Part shown: positions 25,463 to 34,866 of the stretch, piece by piece
Layout of the letters: the number at the start of each line of letters is the position of its first letter
Numbering within the stretch: position 1 is the first letter of the stretch
Assembly: GCA_963725175.1 (NCBI GenBank)
Contig: CAVRXH010000006.1
Location: 124,001 to 188,000 of the forward strand
From: DASUBV01 sp963725175
GTDB lineage: Bacteria; Actinomycetota; Actinomycetes; Streptosporangiales; Streptosporangiaceae
Length of the DNA stretch: 64,000 nucleotides
Reading direction: 5' to 3'
Made by a program: the position numbers and the translations under genes
The notes under the pieces: model-generated
Database searches by the model: none
Seen by the model: the letters and a program-made list of their open reading frames with translations, nothing else
What the model was told of the DNA's origin: nothing

Positions 25463-26122
25463 GTGGACAGCCCCGATCCCGGCGATGGCTATGCCGAGGC
25501 CTTCGACCGGTACGCCCCGGTCATCCTGCGGTATGCCCAGCGGCGGCTCGGCGGCCAGGATGGCGCGTGGGACGTGGTGACCGATACCTTTACCGCCGCC
25601 TGGCGGCACTGGGAGCGGCGGCCGGCCCCGCAGGAGATGCTGCCCTGGCTGTATGCGATCGCGGGCAACTCTGTCCGCGATCAGCAGCGGTCGGCTCAGC
25701 GCCGCCGGCGACTGATCGCGCGCCTATCGGCGCTGCCGACCCCGCGCCCGGCAGCCGACCCGGCCGAGAGCGTGGTACTCACCCAGTCCATTACCGACGC
25801 GCTCGCCCGGCTGCCCGAAGCCGACCAGGAGATACTGCGGCTCATCGCCTGGGAGGGCCAGACCGACGCGCGGGTCCTCGGCCTGGTACTCGGGCTGAGC
25901 GCCGGAACGGCCCGCAGCCGGGTGCACCGGGCCAGGCGCCGCCTGCGCGCGGCACTGGCTGACGCCGGCCAGCCAGATGCTGGCAGCGACAGCGCGGCAC
26001 ATGATGGGGGCCGCCGCTCCGCGTCCCAGGCGGCCGACGGCAGCCGGCCCCGCGGCGGGTCATCCGCCGATCCTGCCCGGACAGTCCCAGCCCAGCTGCG
26101 ACAGCACGCGAAAGAGGCCTGA
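25463..26122 (+). CDS. ECF-type RNA polymerase sigma factor
   Basis: 219 residues. Region 2 is FDRYAPVILRYAQRRLGG...WDVVTDTFTAAWRHW...PWLYAIAGNSVRDQQR; region 4 is LPEADQEILRLIAWEG...LGLSAGTARSRVHRARRRLR. The last ~50 residues are Ala/Arg/Ser-rich and outside the fold. GAAGGGAG lies ahead of the GTG start. The next gene starts 2 bases after its stop and encodes a one-pass membrane protein, the usual place for an anti-sigma or signal partner. Confidence 0.9.
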   Translation: MDSPDPGDGYAEAFDRYAPVILRYAQRRLGGQDGAWDVVTDTFTAAWRHWERRPAPQEMLPWLYAIAGNSVRDQQRSAQRRRRLIARLSALPTPRPAADPAESVVLTQSITDALARLPEADQEILRLIAWEGQTDARVLGLVLGLSAGTARSRVHRARRRLRAALADAGQPDAGSDSAAHDGGRRSASQAADGSRPRGGSSADPARTVPAQLRQHAKEA

Positions 26123-26123
26123 G

Positions 26124-27224
26124 ATGTTGTTCTCCCGGCCCGGCTTTGACGACGCGGTCAGCGACATCACCACGCTGCTGGCCGAGCAGGCCCCCGAGGT
26201 AAGCAGCTGTGATGAGGAAACCCAGGCCCGGATGCGGCAGATCCGCCGGGCCGTCATGGGCCGGCCACGGAATTCTGCCCGCCACCGTTCCTGGTGGCCG
26301 GGGCGCCCTCAGCGACAGCGCCGCCGTGCCGTCCTCACCTGCGTGGCCATCCCGGTGCTGCTGGCCGCCACCGCCGCAGGCTGGGCCATCGCCGTGTCGC
26401 CGCCGGCGAGCTTCGTCACCAACGATGTGCTGTGCTTCCAGAAGGGCGTCAGTCCTGACCAGGTCCCTTCGCCCTCGGCCGCCTCGACCCTATCCGACGG
26501 CGCATCGCCGACAGCCCTCTGCGCGCACCTATGGGCCACGGGAGTGGTCACGGGCGATCCGCACGACCACTTCGTGCCGCCGCTGACCGCATGCGCACTG
26601 CCTCCACCGGCGCACCCAAATACCGAGGGCGTCACCGGGCAAGTCGGCGTCTTCCCGTACACGACCTGCGCCAGGCTGGGGCTGGCACAGCTGCCGCGAG
26701 GCTACGACCGGGCGGCCCGCCGCTTTTCCGCCCTGGACCGTTATCTCAGCGCCGGGGCGCATCGCTGCATGAGCCCGGCCGCGACAGTCGGCTTCGCCCG
26801 GCAGGCGCTACGCATCTTCGGATATAGAGGATGGCGGATAACCTTCCCCTGGGGCCTGCATCCGAAGGGGACCAAACCGGGTGCCTGCTGGGAAGGCAAA
26901 GCCGACAGCGCCGGCCAGGCTGTCCAGGTGCTCCCAGTACCCGTGCCCGGATACGCGGATTATCCCCTGCTGCGCGTGCTCAGCAGGGCGTTGAAGGTAC
27001 CCGAGGGAGCGTGCAGCAGCGGAAACCCGCCAGAGGACGCCGCAGTGGTCATCGCCCGGCTCAAGGATGCCCTTCGCCGCGCTGGCTACGGAACCTGGAA
27101 AATCACGCTCTTCGGCGGCAGGGCCAACCGGGAATCCCCCTGTTACCAGCCGATGACCTTCACGCTAAGCCGCCACAGCTTCCAGCTCACCCCCGCGATC
27201 TTCACCGGCACCGGCTTCAAGTAG
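26124..27224 (+). CDS. Membrane-anchored protein partner of the ECF sigma factor
   Basis: 366 residues. A ~65-residue cytoplasmic part (FDDAVSDITTLLAEQAPE...MRQIRRAVMG) is followed by Arg-rich sequence, one membrane helix (about 70-95, VLTCVAIPVLLAATAAGWAIAV) and a ~270-residue outside domain with several Cys. I see no recognised zinc-anti-sigma HxxxCxxC motif, so direct sigma binding is inferred only from gene order. ATG 26124 lies 2 bases after the sigma stop, with AAAGAGG as ribosome site. Base use is slightly less GC-rich than its neighbours. Confidence 0.7.
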   Translation: MLFSRPGFDDAVSDITTLLAEQAPEVSSCDEETQARMRQIRRAVMGRPRNSARHRSWWPGRPQRQRRRAVLTCVAIPVLLAATAAGWAIAVSPPASFVTNDVLCFQKGVSPDQVPSPSAASTLSDGASPTALCAHLWATGVVTGDPHDHFVPPLTACALPPPAHPNTEGVTGQVGVFPYTTCARLGLAQLPRGYDRAARRFSALDRYLSAGAHRCMSPAATVGFARQALRIFGYRGWRITFPWGLHPKGTKPGACWEGKADSAGQAVQVLPVPVPGYADYPLLRVLSRALKVPEGACSSGNPPEDAAVVIARLKDALRRAGYGTWKITLFGGRANRESPCYQPMTFTLSRHSFQLTPAIFTGTGFK

Positions 27225-27226
27225 CG

Positions 27227-28027
27227 CTAGGTGCCGGCGGCTTGCGCCGTGCCGAGGGCGTCTTCCAGGCCGCGCTGGATCTTGTTCATGCCGCGCAGCC
27301 ACCGGTCGGGGTCGGCGGCCCGGCCCGCGTACATCTGGCCCGCCTCCGGGTGCGGCAGGACCAGGAACCGGCCCCGCGCCATCGCCTCGATGACCGCGTC
27401 GGCCACCGCTTCCGGCTCGATCGCCGAGTCGCCGAGGACCAGCTCGGCGCGCGGGTCGCTGCCGTCCAGCATCGGTGTGCGCACGCCCAGCGGGCAGATC
27501 GCCTGCACCGTGATCCCCCGGTGGGAGTAGGTCAGCGCCATCCACTCCGCGAACGCCAGCGCCGCGTGCTTGGTCACCGAGTAAGGCGCGGTGCCCACCA
27601 TGGACAGCAGGCCGGCCGCCGACACGGTGCAGATCAGGTGCCCGCTGCCCCGATCCAGCCAGGCCGGGGTGAGCAGTCGCGCGGCACGGACGTGCGCCAT
27701 GACGTTGACCTGCCAGGACTCATCCCAGCCCGCCTCGCCCGCGTCGGGGCCGCCGAGGCGGACGATGCCCGCGTTGGCGCAGTACAGGTCGATCTCGCCG
27801 AGCTCGCCGCGGGCCGCGTCTATCAGCGCCGCGACGCCCGCCTCGCCCGCCGCGTCGCCGGGCACCGCGACCGCGCCGCACTCGGCAGCCACCCGGTGCG
27901 CGGACTCGGCGTTGATGTCGTTCACCACCACCCGCGCGCCCTCGGCCGCGAACCGGCGGGCCAGCGCCGCGCCGATGCCGCTGCCGCCGCCGGTGACCAC
28001 CACGCCGGCTCCGCTGACCTGCTGCAT
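27227..28027 (-). CDS. Short-chain dehydrogenase/reductase
   Basis: 266 residues. The NAD(P) motif is TGGGSGIGAALARRFAAEG, then NDI (acidic tip, so NAD is likely), CANAG, and the catalytic Ser...YSVTKHA (Tyr-x3-Lys). It ends the five-gene minus-strand operon with acyl-CoA dehydrogenases, so a 3-hydroxyacyl or related alcohol is the plausible substrate. GGAGG lies 5 bases before ATG 28027. Its stop lies two bases past the convergent membrane-protein gene. Confidence 0.9.
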   Translation of the reverse strand: MQQVSGAGVVVTGGGSGIGAALARRFAAEGARVVVNDINAESAHRVAAECGAVAVPGDAAGEAGVAALIDAARGELGEIDLYCANAGIVRLGGPDAGEAGWDESWQVNVMAHVRAARLLTPAWLDRGSGHLICTVSAAGLLSMVGTAPYSVTKHAALAFAEWMALTYSHRGITVQAICPLGVRTPMLDGSDPRAELVLGDSAIEPEAVADAVIEAMARGRFLVLPHPEAGQMYAGRAADPDRWLRGMNKIQRGLEDALGTAQAAGT

Positions 28028-28056
28028 GCTGCCTCCGAGGGGTAAGGAGTGGCCGG

Positions 28057-29262
28057 CTAGGCGCCGGCCGGCGGCAGGTCCGCCAGCACGGCCAGCGACG
28101 CCCGGTGCGCGCCGGAGGTGCCCAGGCCGATGGAGTCGGCCTTGGCGCGCTTGAGGTACAGGTGCGCCGGGTGCTCCCAGGTGAAGCCGATCCCGCCGTG
28201 CAGCTGGATCATCTCCTGGGCCGCCTTGAGCGCCACGTCCGAGCAGGTCGCCTTGGCCAGCGCCACCGCCACCGCCGTGTCCGGGCTGGCGCAGGCCAGG
28301 CAGTCGGCCGCGTACCTGGCCGCGGCGCGGGCCTGGACCACGGCGGTCCACAGGTCGGCGAGCCGGTGCTTGAGCGCCTGGAACGAGCCGACCGGGCGGG
28401 CGAACTGCCGCCGCTCCTTGACGTAGGCCAGGGTGATCTCCAGGCAGCGCTCGGCGATGCCGAGCTGCTCCGAGGCCAGGATGCCCGCCCCGGCGGCCAG
28501 CGCGGTGGTCACCGCGCCGATCGCGGCCGGCCCGCCCGCGACCTTGGCACCCGCCGCGCCGTCCAGGCTCAGGTCGCAGAGCTGCCTGGTCATGTCCAGC
28601 GAGGTCACCGGCGTCCTGGTGACGCCAGGATCATCGGTCCGCACCGCGTACAGGCCGTAGGGCACGCCGTCGGCGGGGACCAGCAGGATGTCGGCGGCCA
28701 GCGCGTCGGCGACCCCGGTCACCTGGCCCGCCAGCCGGGCGGTGCCCGGCTCCTCACCACGGCGCGGGCCGCCCAGCCGGACCGTGGCGGGCGGCACCGC
28801 GCCGCCGGCCAGCCCGGCGGCGCTGACGCTGAACGGCACCGCCAGCGCGACGGTCACCGCGCCGCCGGCCGCCAGCCGGATCAGCTCGGCGTCCCCGGCC
28901 GCCAGCAGCGCCGTCGTCGCGATTACCGCGCTGCCCAGGAACGGCACCGGCGCCACCGCCCGGCCCAGTTCCTCCGCGACCACCGCCGCCTCCCGGTAGG
29001 AAGCGCCGGCGCCGCCCAGCGATTCGGGGACCAGCAGCCCCGCGCAGCCGACGTCCGCGGCCAGCACCCGCCACAGGCCGGCGTCGCTGGTCTGATCGGT
29101 CTCGGTCCTGGCCAGCACGTCGCGCCAGGCGGCGCGGTCGTCCAGCAGCGCGCGCACGGCCTCGCGCAGGTCGGTCTCGTCCTGCCCGTAGAGCAGGTCC
29201 GCGGCCGCGGCGCGGCGCTCGCCCGCCTGGGCCGCCTGCGTCGCCTCAGTCGCCTGGGTCAT
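28057..29262 (-). CDS. Acyl-CoA dehydrogenase family protein
   Basis: 401 residues. The C-terminal helical domain shows ERCLEITLAYVKERRQFARPVGSFQALKHRLAD and LHGGIGFTWEHPAHLYLKRA, and the N-terminal part VPESLGGAGASYREAAVVAEELG. It uses FAD to oxidise an acyl-CoA, or serves as one chain of a heteromeric enzyme: in ACAD pairs of steroid and lipid catabolism one chain is often shorter like this. ATG 29262 overlaps the stop of the preceding dehydrogenase as ATGA, so the two chains are coupled and perhaps co-assemble. Confidence 0.88.
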   Translation of the reverse strand: MTQATEATQAAQAGERRAAAADLLYGQDETDLREAVRALLDDRAAWRDVLARTETDQTSDAGLWRVLAADVGCAGLLVPESLGGAGASYREAAVVAEELGRAVAPVPFLGSAVIATTALLAAGDAELIRLAAGGAVTVALAVPFSVSAAGLAGGAVPPATVRLGGPRRGEEPGTARLAGQVTGVADALAADILLVPADGVPYGLYAVRTDDPGVTRTPVTSLDMTRQLCDLSLDGAAGAKVAGGPAAIGAVTTALAAGAGILASEQLGIAERCLEITLAYVKERRQFARPVGSFQALKHRLADLWTAVVQARAAARYAADCLACASPDTAVAVALAKATCSDVALKAAQEMIQLHGGIGFTWEHPAHLYLKRAKADSIGLGTSGAHRASLAVLADLPPAGA

Positions 29263-30447
29263 CGGGGCAGGTCCTTCCATGGCACGCCCTTATCCGCCCT
29301 GGCCTCGGGCGGCAGGCCGAGCACCCGCTCGGCGATGATGTTGCGCAGGATCTCCGACGTGCCGCCCTCGATCGAGTTGCCCTTCGACCGCAGGAACCGG
29401 TAGCCGGACTCGCGCCCGTAGAAGTTGGTGGTCTCCGGGCGGCGCAGCGACCAGTCGTCGTAGCGCAGCCCGTCGTCGCCGGCCAGCTCCACCTCGAACT
29501 CGGTGATGTCCTGGTTCAGCCGGGCGAACACCAGCTTGGCCGCCGACCCCTCGGGACCCGGCTGGCCCGCGGCGAGCTGCTGGCGCAGCCGCATGCCCGC
29601 CAGCCTGGCCACCTCCGCCTCGGTCCACAGCCGCAGCATCCGGTCGTGCAGCCCGGCGGTCCGCCGCGCGGGCTTCTCCCGCCAGGCCCGCGCCGCCTGG
29701 CCGATCATGCCGCCCTCGCGCGGCCACGCGCCGCCGCCGATCGCCACCCGCTCGTTCATCAGCGTGGCCGTGGAGACCGGCCCAGCCCTGCCCGACCTCG
29801 CCGATCCGGTCGGCGTCGGGAATCCGCGCCTCGGTGAGGAACACCTCGTTGAACTCGGCCTCGCCGGTGGCCTGGCGCAGCGGCCTGACCTCGACCCCCG
29901 GCGCCTGCATGTCGGCCGCGAAGTAGGTCAGGCCCTGGTGCTTGGGCACGTCCGGGTCGGTCCTGGCGACCAGCAGGGCCCGCTTGGCGATATGCGCCGA
30001 GGACGTCCAGACCTTCTGCCCTGAGACCACCCAGTCCTCGCCGTCACGGACCGCGCGGGTGCCGAGCCCGGCCAGGTCCGAGCCCGCGCCTGGCTCGCTG
30101 AAGAGCTGGCACCAGACCTCCTCGCCGGTCCACAGCGGGCGCAGCCAGCGCCGCTGCTGCTCCGGGCTGCCGTAGGCCAGGATCGTCGGCGCGGCCATGC
30201 CCAGGCCGATCCCGTTGCGCTCGGGCCGGTTGCCCGGCGCCCCGGCGGCGGCGAACGCCTCGTCCACCGCGCCCTGCAGCGACCGGGACATGCCCTGGCC
30301 GCCGAGCCCGGCCGGGTAGTGCACCCAGGCCAGCCCCGCGTCGAACCGGGCGCGCAGGAACTCCAGCCGGTCCTCCTGGTCGTGTCCGGCCAGGAACTCG
30401 CTGACCTGCGACCGCAGGCGATCGGCCGCGCTGGCCTCAGCTAGCAC
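29259..30447 (-). pseudogene. Acyl-CoA dehydrogenase, one frameshift
   Basis: From GTG 30447 the frame runs through QVSEFLAGHD, the substrate-lobe signature CQLFSEPGAGSDLAGL and DWVVSGQKVWTSSAH to IGEVGQGWA. One extra C (plus strand, about 29777) breaks it. The other frame resumes immediately with VSTATLMNERVAIGGG and ends RFLRSKGNSIEGGTSEILRNIIAERVLGLP, with the flavin-site GGTSEI. Joined length is about 395 residues. The rest is undamaged. It overlaps the SDR upstream by 7 bases and the dehydrogenase downstream by 4. Confidence 0.85.
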
Positions 30448-31202
30448 AACGGGCCGCCCGCCACGTAGATGACCTGGCCGGAGATGAAGCCGGCGCCCTC
30501 GCTGGCCAGGAACGAGACCGCGTGCGCCACGTCCTCCGGCTGCCCGACCCTGCGCACCGGGATCCGGTCGACCGCCAGCTTCTGGAAGTCCTCGAAGGAC
30601 ACGCCGACCCTGGCGGCCGTGGCGGCCGTCATGTCGGTGACGATGAAGCCGGGCGCGACCGCGTTGGCGGTGATGCCGAACTGTCCCAGCTCCTTGGCCA
30701 GCGTCTTGATGAAGCCCTGCAGCCCGGCCTTGGCCGCCGCGTAGTTCGCCTGGCCCCGGTTGCCCAGCGCCGAGCTGGACGACAGGCTGACGATCCGGCC
30801 GTAACTGTGCTCCACCATGTGCGCCTGGCAGGCCCGGCTCATCAGGAACGAGCCGCGCAGGTGCACGGCCATCACCGTGTCCCAGTCATCATCGGACATC
30901 TTGAACAGCAGGTTGTCGCGGAGCACGCCCGCGTTGTTGACCAGCACCAGCGGCGGGCCCAGCTCGGTGGCGACCTGCTGCACCGCCGCCGCGACCTGCG
31001 CGGAGTCGCTGACGTCCGCGCCGACCGCCAGCGCGGTGCCGCCCGCCGAGGTGATCGCGTCGACGGTCGCCCCGCAGTCGCCCTCCTTGAGGTCGAGCAC
31101 GGCGACCGCCAGCCCGTCCGCGGCCAGCCGGATGGCCGTCGCCGCGCCGATGCCCCTGGCCGCGCCCGTGACGACGGCAACCCGCCGGGAACCCTCCGAC
31201 AT
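30441..31202 (-). CDS. SDR oxidoreductase, FabG-like (3-oxoacyl reductase type)
   Basis: 253 residues. Motifs are TGAARGIGAATAIRLA, NNAGVLRDNLLFKM, the catalytic SLSSSSALGN...YAAAKAG and PGFIVTDMT. The closing VSFLASEGAGFISGQVIYVAGG is typical of FabG-like 3-ketoacyl reductases. In this operon it probably interconverts a 3-hydroxy- and 3-oxoacyl-CoA. AAGGAGGA lies ahead of the ATG. Its stop overlaps the next dehydrogenase start. Confidence 0.92.
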   Translation of the reverse strand: MSEGSRRVAVVTGAARGIGAATAIRLAADGLAVAVLDLKEGDCGATVDAITSAGGTALAVGADVSDSAQVAAAVQQVATELGPPLVLVNNAGVLRDNLLFKMSDDDWDTVMAVHLRGSFLMSRACQAHMVEHSYGRIVSLSSSSALGNRGQANYAAAKAGLQGFIKTLAKELGQFGITANAVAPGFIVTDMTAATAARVGVSFEDFQKLAVDRIPVRRVGQPEDVAHAVSFLASEGAGFISGQVIYVAGGPLC

Positions 31203-31220
31203 GTATGTCCTCCTTGACGG

Positions 31221-32441
31221 TTAGCTGTACTTTCGCAGCTCGCGCCGGGCCAGCGAGCGCTTGTGCACCTCGTCTGGGCCGTCCGCGAACCTGAGCGTCC
31301 TGGCGCTTGCCCACAGGTGAGCCAGCGGGAAGTCCTGGCTGATGCCGCCGGCGCCGTGCGCCTGGATCGCCTTGTCGATCACCCACTGTGCCATCCGCGG
31401 CGTGGCGATCTTGATCGCCTGGATCTCGGTGTGCGCGCCCTTGTTGCCGACCGTGTCCATCAGCCACGCGGTCTTGAGCACCAGCAGCCGGGCCGACTCG
31501 ATCCGCACCCGCGACTCGGCGATCCAGTCCTGGATCACGCCCTGCTCGGCCAGCGGCCTGCCGAAGGCGACCCGGCTGGTCACCCGCTCGCACATCAGCT
31601 TCAGCGCCCGCTCGGCCGCGCCGATCTGCCGCATGCAGTGGTGGATCCGGCCGGGCCCCAGGCGGGCCTGCGCGATGGCGAAGCCGTCGCCCTCGCCGCC
31701 GATCAGGCTCTCCGCCGGGACGCTGACGTCGGTGAACACGACCTCCGCGTGCCCGCCGTGGGTGCCGTCGGTGTACCCGAAGACGTGCATGCCGCGCCTG
31801 ATGTCCACGCCTGGGGTGTCGCGGGGCACCAGGATCATCGACTGCTGCCGGTGCCGGTCCGCGGCCGGGTCGGTCTTGCCCATCACGATGAGGATCTGGC
31901 AGCGCGGGTCCATCGCGCCCGAGGACCACCACTTGCGGCCGTTGATCACGTACCGGTCACCGTCGCGGCGGATGCTGGTCGCGATGTTCGAGGCGTCCGA
32001 GGAGGCCACGTCCGGCTCGGTCATGCAGAATGCCGACCGGATCTCGCCGTCCAGCAGCGGCTTCAGCCAGCGGGCCTGCTGCTCCTGGCTGCCGAAGTCG
32101 GCCAGCAGCTCCATGTTGCCGGTGTCCGGGGCCGCGCAGTTCAGCGCCTCCGGGGCCAGCGCCGGGCTGTGCCCGGTGATCTCGGCCAGCGGCGCGTACT
32201 GGAGGTTGGTCAGCCCCGCGCCGTCGTCGCGGTGGGTCAGGAACAGGTTCCACAGCCCGGCCGCCCTGGCGTGCTTCTTCAGCTCGTCGATGACCGCCGG
32301 CCGCTCCCAGCCCCGGCCCTGGGCCTCCAGCTCGGCCACCTGCCGGGCGAAGACCGGCTCGGCCGGGTAGACGCGGTCGTCCATGAAGGCCAGCAACTGG
32401 CCGGCGAGCTCCTCGGTGCGCGCGTCGAACGCGAAATCCAT
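31221..32441 (-). CDS. Acyl-CoA dehydrogenase
   Basis: 406 residues. It shows SAFCMTEPDVASSDASN, RYVINGRKWWSSGAMDPRC, FTDVSVPAESLIGGEGDGF, RVAFGRPLAEQGVIQDWIAE and QAHGAGGISQDFPLA, the pattern of the long-chain/ACAD10-11-like branch. It should act with FAD on a longer or branched acyl-CoA. It is the first gene of the minus-strand catabolic operon. The promoter region shared with the phosphotriesterase-like gene holds a perfect 12-bp palindrome. Confidence 0.92.
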   Translation of the reverse strand: MDFAFDARTEELAGQLLAFMDDRVYPAEPVFARQVAELEAQGRGWERPAVIDELKKHARAAGLWNLFLTHRDDGAGLTNLQYAPLAEITGHSPALAPEALNCAAPDTGNMELLADFGSQEQQARWLKPLLDGEIRSAFCMTEPDVASSDASNIATSIRRDGDRYVINGRKWWSSGAMDPRCQILIVMGKTDPAADRHRQQSMILVPRDTPGVDIRRGMHVFGYTDGTHGGHAEVVFTDVSVPAESLIGGEGDGFAIAQARLGPGRIHHCMRQIGAAERALKLMCERVTSRVAFGRPLAEQGVIQDWIAESRVRIESARLLVLKTAWLMDTVGNKGAHTEIQAIKIATPRMAQWVIDKAIQAHGAGGISQDFPLAHLWASARTLRFADGPDEVHKRSLARRELRKYS

Positions 32442-32472
32442 CGGCTGCCTCCCGGGTCCGCACCAGCGTACC

Positions 32473-32484
32473 TACCGGCCGGTA
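32473..32484. promoter_or_regulatory. Palindrome TACCGGCCGGTA between divergent genes
   Basis: A 12-bp perfect palindrome midway in the 66-base gap between the dehydrogenase operon (start 32441) and the phosphotriesterase-like gene (start 32508). Position and form fit a TetR-type operator controlling both directions. Confidence 0.6.
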
Positions 32485-32566
32485 CGACTCCACGCTACGG
32501 TCGGGGCATGCCGCTGGTCGAGACCGTCCGGGGCCCGTCGACGCGGGCACCCTGGGCCGCACGCTG

Positions 32567-33475
32567 ATGCACGAGCACGTTTTCATCCTGAACGAGGAGC
32601 TGGCGCGCAACTACCCGGCAGGCTGGGACGAGGACGCCCGGATCGAGGACGCCGTGGCCAAGCTGTCCGTCCTCGCCGCGCGCGGCTGCTCCACCATCGC
32701 CGACCCCACCGTCATCGGGCTCGGCAGGGACATCGAGCGCGTTGCCCGGGTGGCGGCCCGGACCGACCTGAACATCATCGCGGCCGCCGGCCTGTACACC
32801 TACAACGACGTGCCGCTGTACTTCAGGTACCGGGGCGCGGACCGGGCCGGCACCTCGGATGACCCGATGACCAGGATGTTCATCGGCGACCTCACCGAGG
32901 GGATCGCCGGGACCGGCATCCGCGCCGCGTTCCTCAAGTGCGCGATCGAGGAAGCGGGCCTGACCCCCGGCGTGCAGCGCGTGCTGCGCGCCGTCGCCGC
33001 CGCGCACGCCGCGACCGGCGCGCCGGTCATGGTGCACACCCACCCGGGCTCCGGCTCCGGGCTGGCCGCGCTCGACGAGCTGGCCTCGGCAGGCGCCGGG
33101 CCCGCCGGGGTGCTGCTGGCGCACTGCGGCGACACCGCCGACCTGGACTACCTGACCCGGCTGGCCGACGCCGGCTGCCTGCTCGGCATGGACCGGTTCG
33201 GGCTGGACATCATCCTGCCGTTCGCCCAGCGGGTCGCCGTGGTCGCCGCGATGTGCGAGCGCGGCTACGCCGAGAGCATGGTGCTGGCGCACGACGCGTC
33301 CTGCCACATCGACTGGTTCGAGCCCGAGCAGATCGCCCAGTTCGCCCCGTCCTGGCACTACCAGCACATCTTCGACGACGTCATCCCCGCGCTGCGGGCG
33401 CGCGGCGTCACCCAGTCCCAGCTCGACACCATGCTGATCACCAACCCCCGCCGCTTCTTCGGCGGCACCGGCTAG
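32567..33475 (+). CDS. Phosphotriesterase-family amidohydrolase (N-terminus frameshifted)
   Basis: 302 residues from ATG 32567. Metal ligands of the family are visible: HEHVF at the start, FLKCAIEEAG (the bridging Lys region), MVHTHPG, LLAHCGDTAD and LAHDAS. Such enzymes hydrolyse phosphotriesters or, more often, lactones. The native start is probably ATG 32508 (MPLVETVRGP): a single G is missing near 32537, after which DAGTLGRTLMHEHVF continues in the other frame. As read here the protein would begin just at the first metal ligands. Its stop shares bases with the convergent YVTN gene. Confidence 0.85.
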   Translation: MHEHVFILNEELARNYPAGWDEDARIEDAVAKLSVLAARGCSTIADPTVIGLGRDIERVARVAARTDLNIIAAAGLYTYNDVPLYFRYRGADRAGTSDDPMTRMFIGDLTEGIAGTGIRAAFLKCAIEEAGLTPGVQRVLRAVAAAHAATGAPVMVHTHPGSGSGLAALDELASAGAGPAGVLLAHCGDTADLDYLTRLADAGCLLGMDRFGLDIILPFAQRVAVVAAMCERGYAESMVLAHDASCHIDWFEPEQIAQFAPSWHYQHIFDDVIPALRARGVTQSQLDTMLITNPRRFFGGTG

Positions 33476-34836
33476 CGCGCGATGGTGATGAACCAGGGAG
33501 CCCAGCCAACCCTGATGGCGCGGCCCGCGGTGTCTGTGGCCGTGCTGACGGGGACCACGCTGCCGGCACCGAACTTGATCTCGTCCCCGTGTATCCAGAC
33601 CGGCCCGCACAGTACATAGCCGGTCCGGCCACCCGGCACGAACGCCATCGCGAACGGAACAGGCCCGACGGTGATCCGCTTGCCTAGGCCTCCGGTGGCC
33701 GGACTGACCGGCGTGACATAGCCGGGGTGGGTACCGGTTGGGGCACCGAGCAGGTACAGCCGCCGGCCGCCCGGTGCGCTCACCAGAACGCCCGCGCTGC
33801 GACGCACGTCGGTCGTCCAGATGATCTTCCTGGTCCTGGTGCTGACGGCCTGCACGGTGTCGTCCTGGGTCAGCAGGTACACGGTCCCGCCGCGCGGGGC
33901 CATCAGCGCCTGGAACGGGTCGGTGACGGGGATGGGCTTGCCGGGACGGTTCGTCGCGACGGGGATCGGCACCAGGTGGCCGCAGAGCAGAGCCTTCGCC
34001 TGGGCCGCTGAGGTCCCCGCTGCCGATGGCCCGTCCGCCCGGCGAGGGGCAGTCCAGCCGAAGGCGTTCCGGCGGAGAGCAGCTAGCGAGCCGGCCGGGC
34101 CTGCCTGGACGGGCGGCGGAAAGCAGCCCGGCGCGGTGTCGGCGTCAGTGGCCGCGTAAAGCGTCCGGCCATCCGGGCTCAGCACAATGTCCAACGGCTC
34201 CCACATGCGGATCGTCCGGACGACCCGGTCCCCCCGGATCACCGTCACGTTGCCGCCGCCGTCCTGCGAGTTGAAGCCATTCGTGGCGACGTAGACCGTC
34301 CGGCTGTCCGGCGTGATCACGACCGGGCCGGGGCCGAATCCCACCCGCACCGGCCTGCCCGCCTTATTCGTGGCCGTGCTGATCGGCGTGACCCGGCCGC
34401 GCACCTGATCGTTGTCGTCCATCTCGCTCACCACGTAGAGCGTCTTGCCATCCGGGGTAATCGCCAGGCCGTCGGGCAGGTGCGGCACCTTGATCGGCTT
34501 GCCGACCCGGCCGGTCCTGGTGCTGAACGGCGTCACCGTCGAGTTGAAGTAGCTGGCGACATAGGCCGTCTTGCCGTCCGGCGTGACCGCCACAACCCAC
34601 GGCGTCGAGCGGCGGGCCAGCCGGATAGGTCGCAGGAGCCGGTCGGTCGCGGTGTCGATCCGGCTCACCGTCCCGGACTCCATGTTGGCCACGTAAGCGA
34701 TGGCCCGCGCCTTCCGGGCCGGCGCCGGGCGGGCCGTAGCCGTGCGGGCAGTGGCCGGCCCCGCCCCGAGGAAAGCCAGCACGGCCAGGCAGCCGCCGGA
34801 GATGGCGATGATCCGTTTGATAGCCAACCGTGGCAT
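33472..34836 (-). CDS. Secreted YVTN-type beta-propeller protein
   Basis: 454 residues from ATG 34836 (GGGAGG ahead). The signal peptide is IAISGGCLAVLAFLGAG...ATA (about 8-32). Repeats of VTPDGKTAYVAS, ITPDGKTLYVVS, ITPDSRTVYVAT and LSPDGRTLYAAT are 40-55 residues apart, giving a seven-bladed propeller of the 40-residue YVTN family. No enzyme site is visible. It probably binds or scaffolds at the cell surface. It is divergent from the PLP decarboxylase, with a strong palindrome just upstream. Confidence 0.88.
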   Translation of the reverse strand: MPRLAIKRIIAISGGCLAVLAFLGAGPATARTATARPAPARKARAIAYVANMESGTVSRIDTATDRLLRPIRLARRSTPWVVAVTPDGKTAYVASYFNSTVTPFSTRTGRVGKPIKVPHLPDGLAITPDGKTLYVVSEMDDNDQVRGRVTPISTATNKAGRPVRVGFGPGPVVITPDSRTVYVATNGFNSQDGGGNVTVIRGDRVVRTIRMWEPLDIVLSPDGRTLYAATDADTAPGCFPPPVQAGPAGSLAALRRNAFGWTAPRRADGPSAAGTSAAQAKALLCGHLVPIPVATNRPGKPIPVTDPFQALMAPRGGTVYLLTQDDTVQAVSTRTRKIIWTTDVRRSAGVLVSAPGGRRLYLLGAPTGTHPGYVTPVSPATGGLGKRITVGPVPFAMAFVPGGRTGYVLCGPVWIHGDEIKFGAGSVVPVSTATDTAGRAIRVGWAPWFITIAR

Positions 34837-34866
34837 GCTGCCTCCCAGGCGTCGTCGCTTGCCCGT

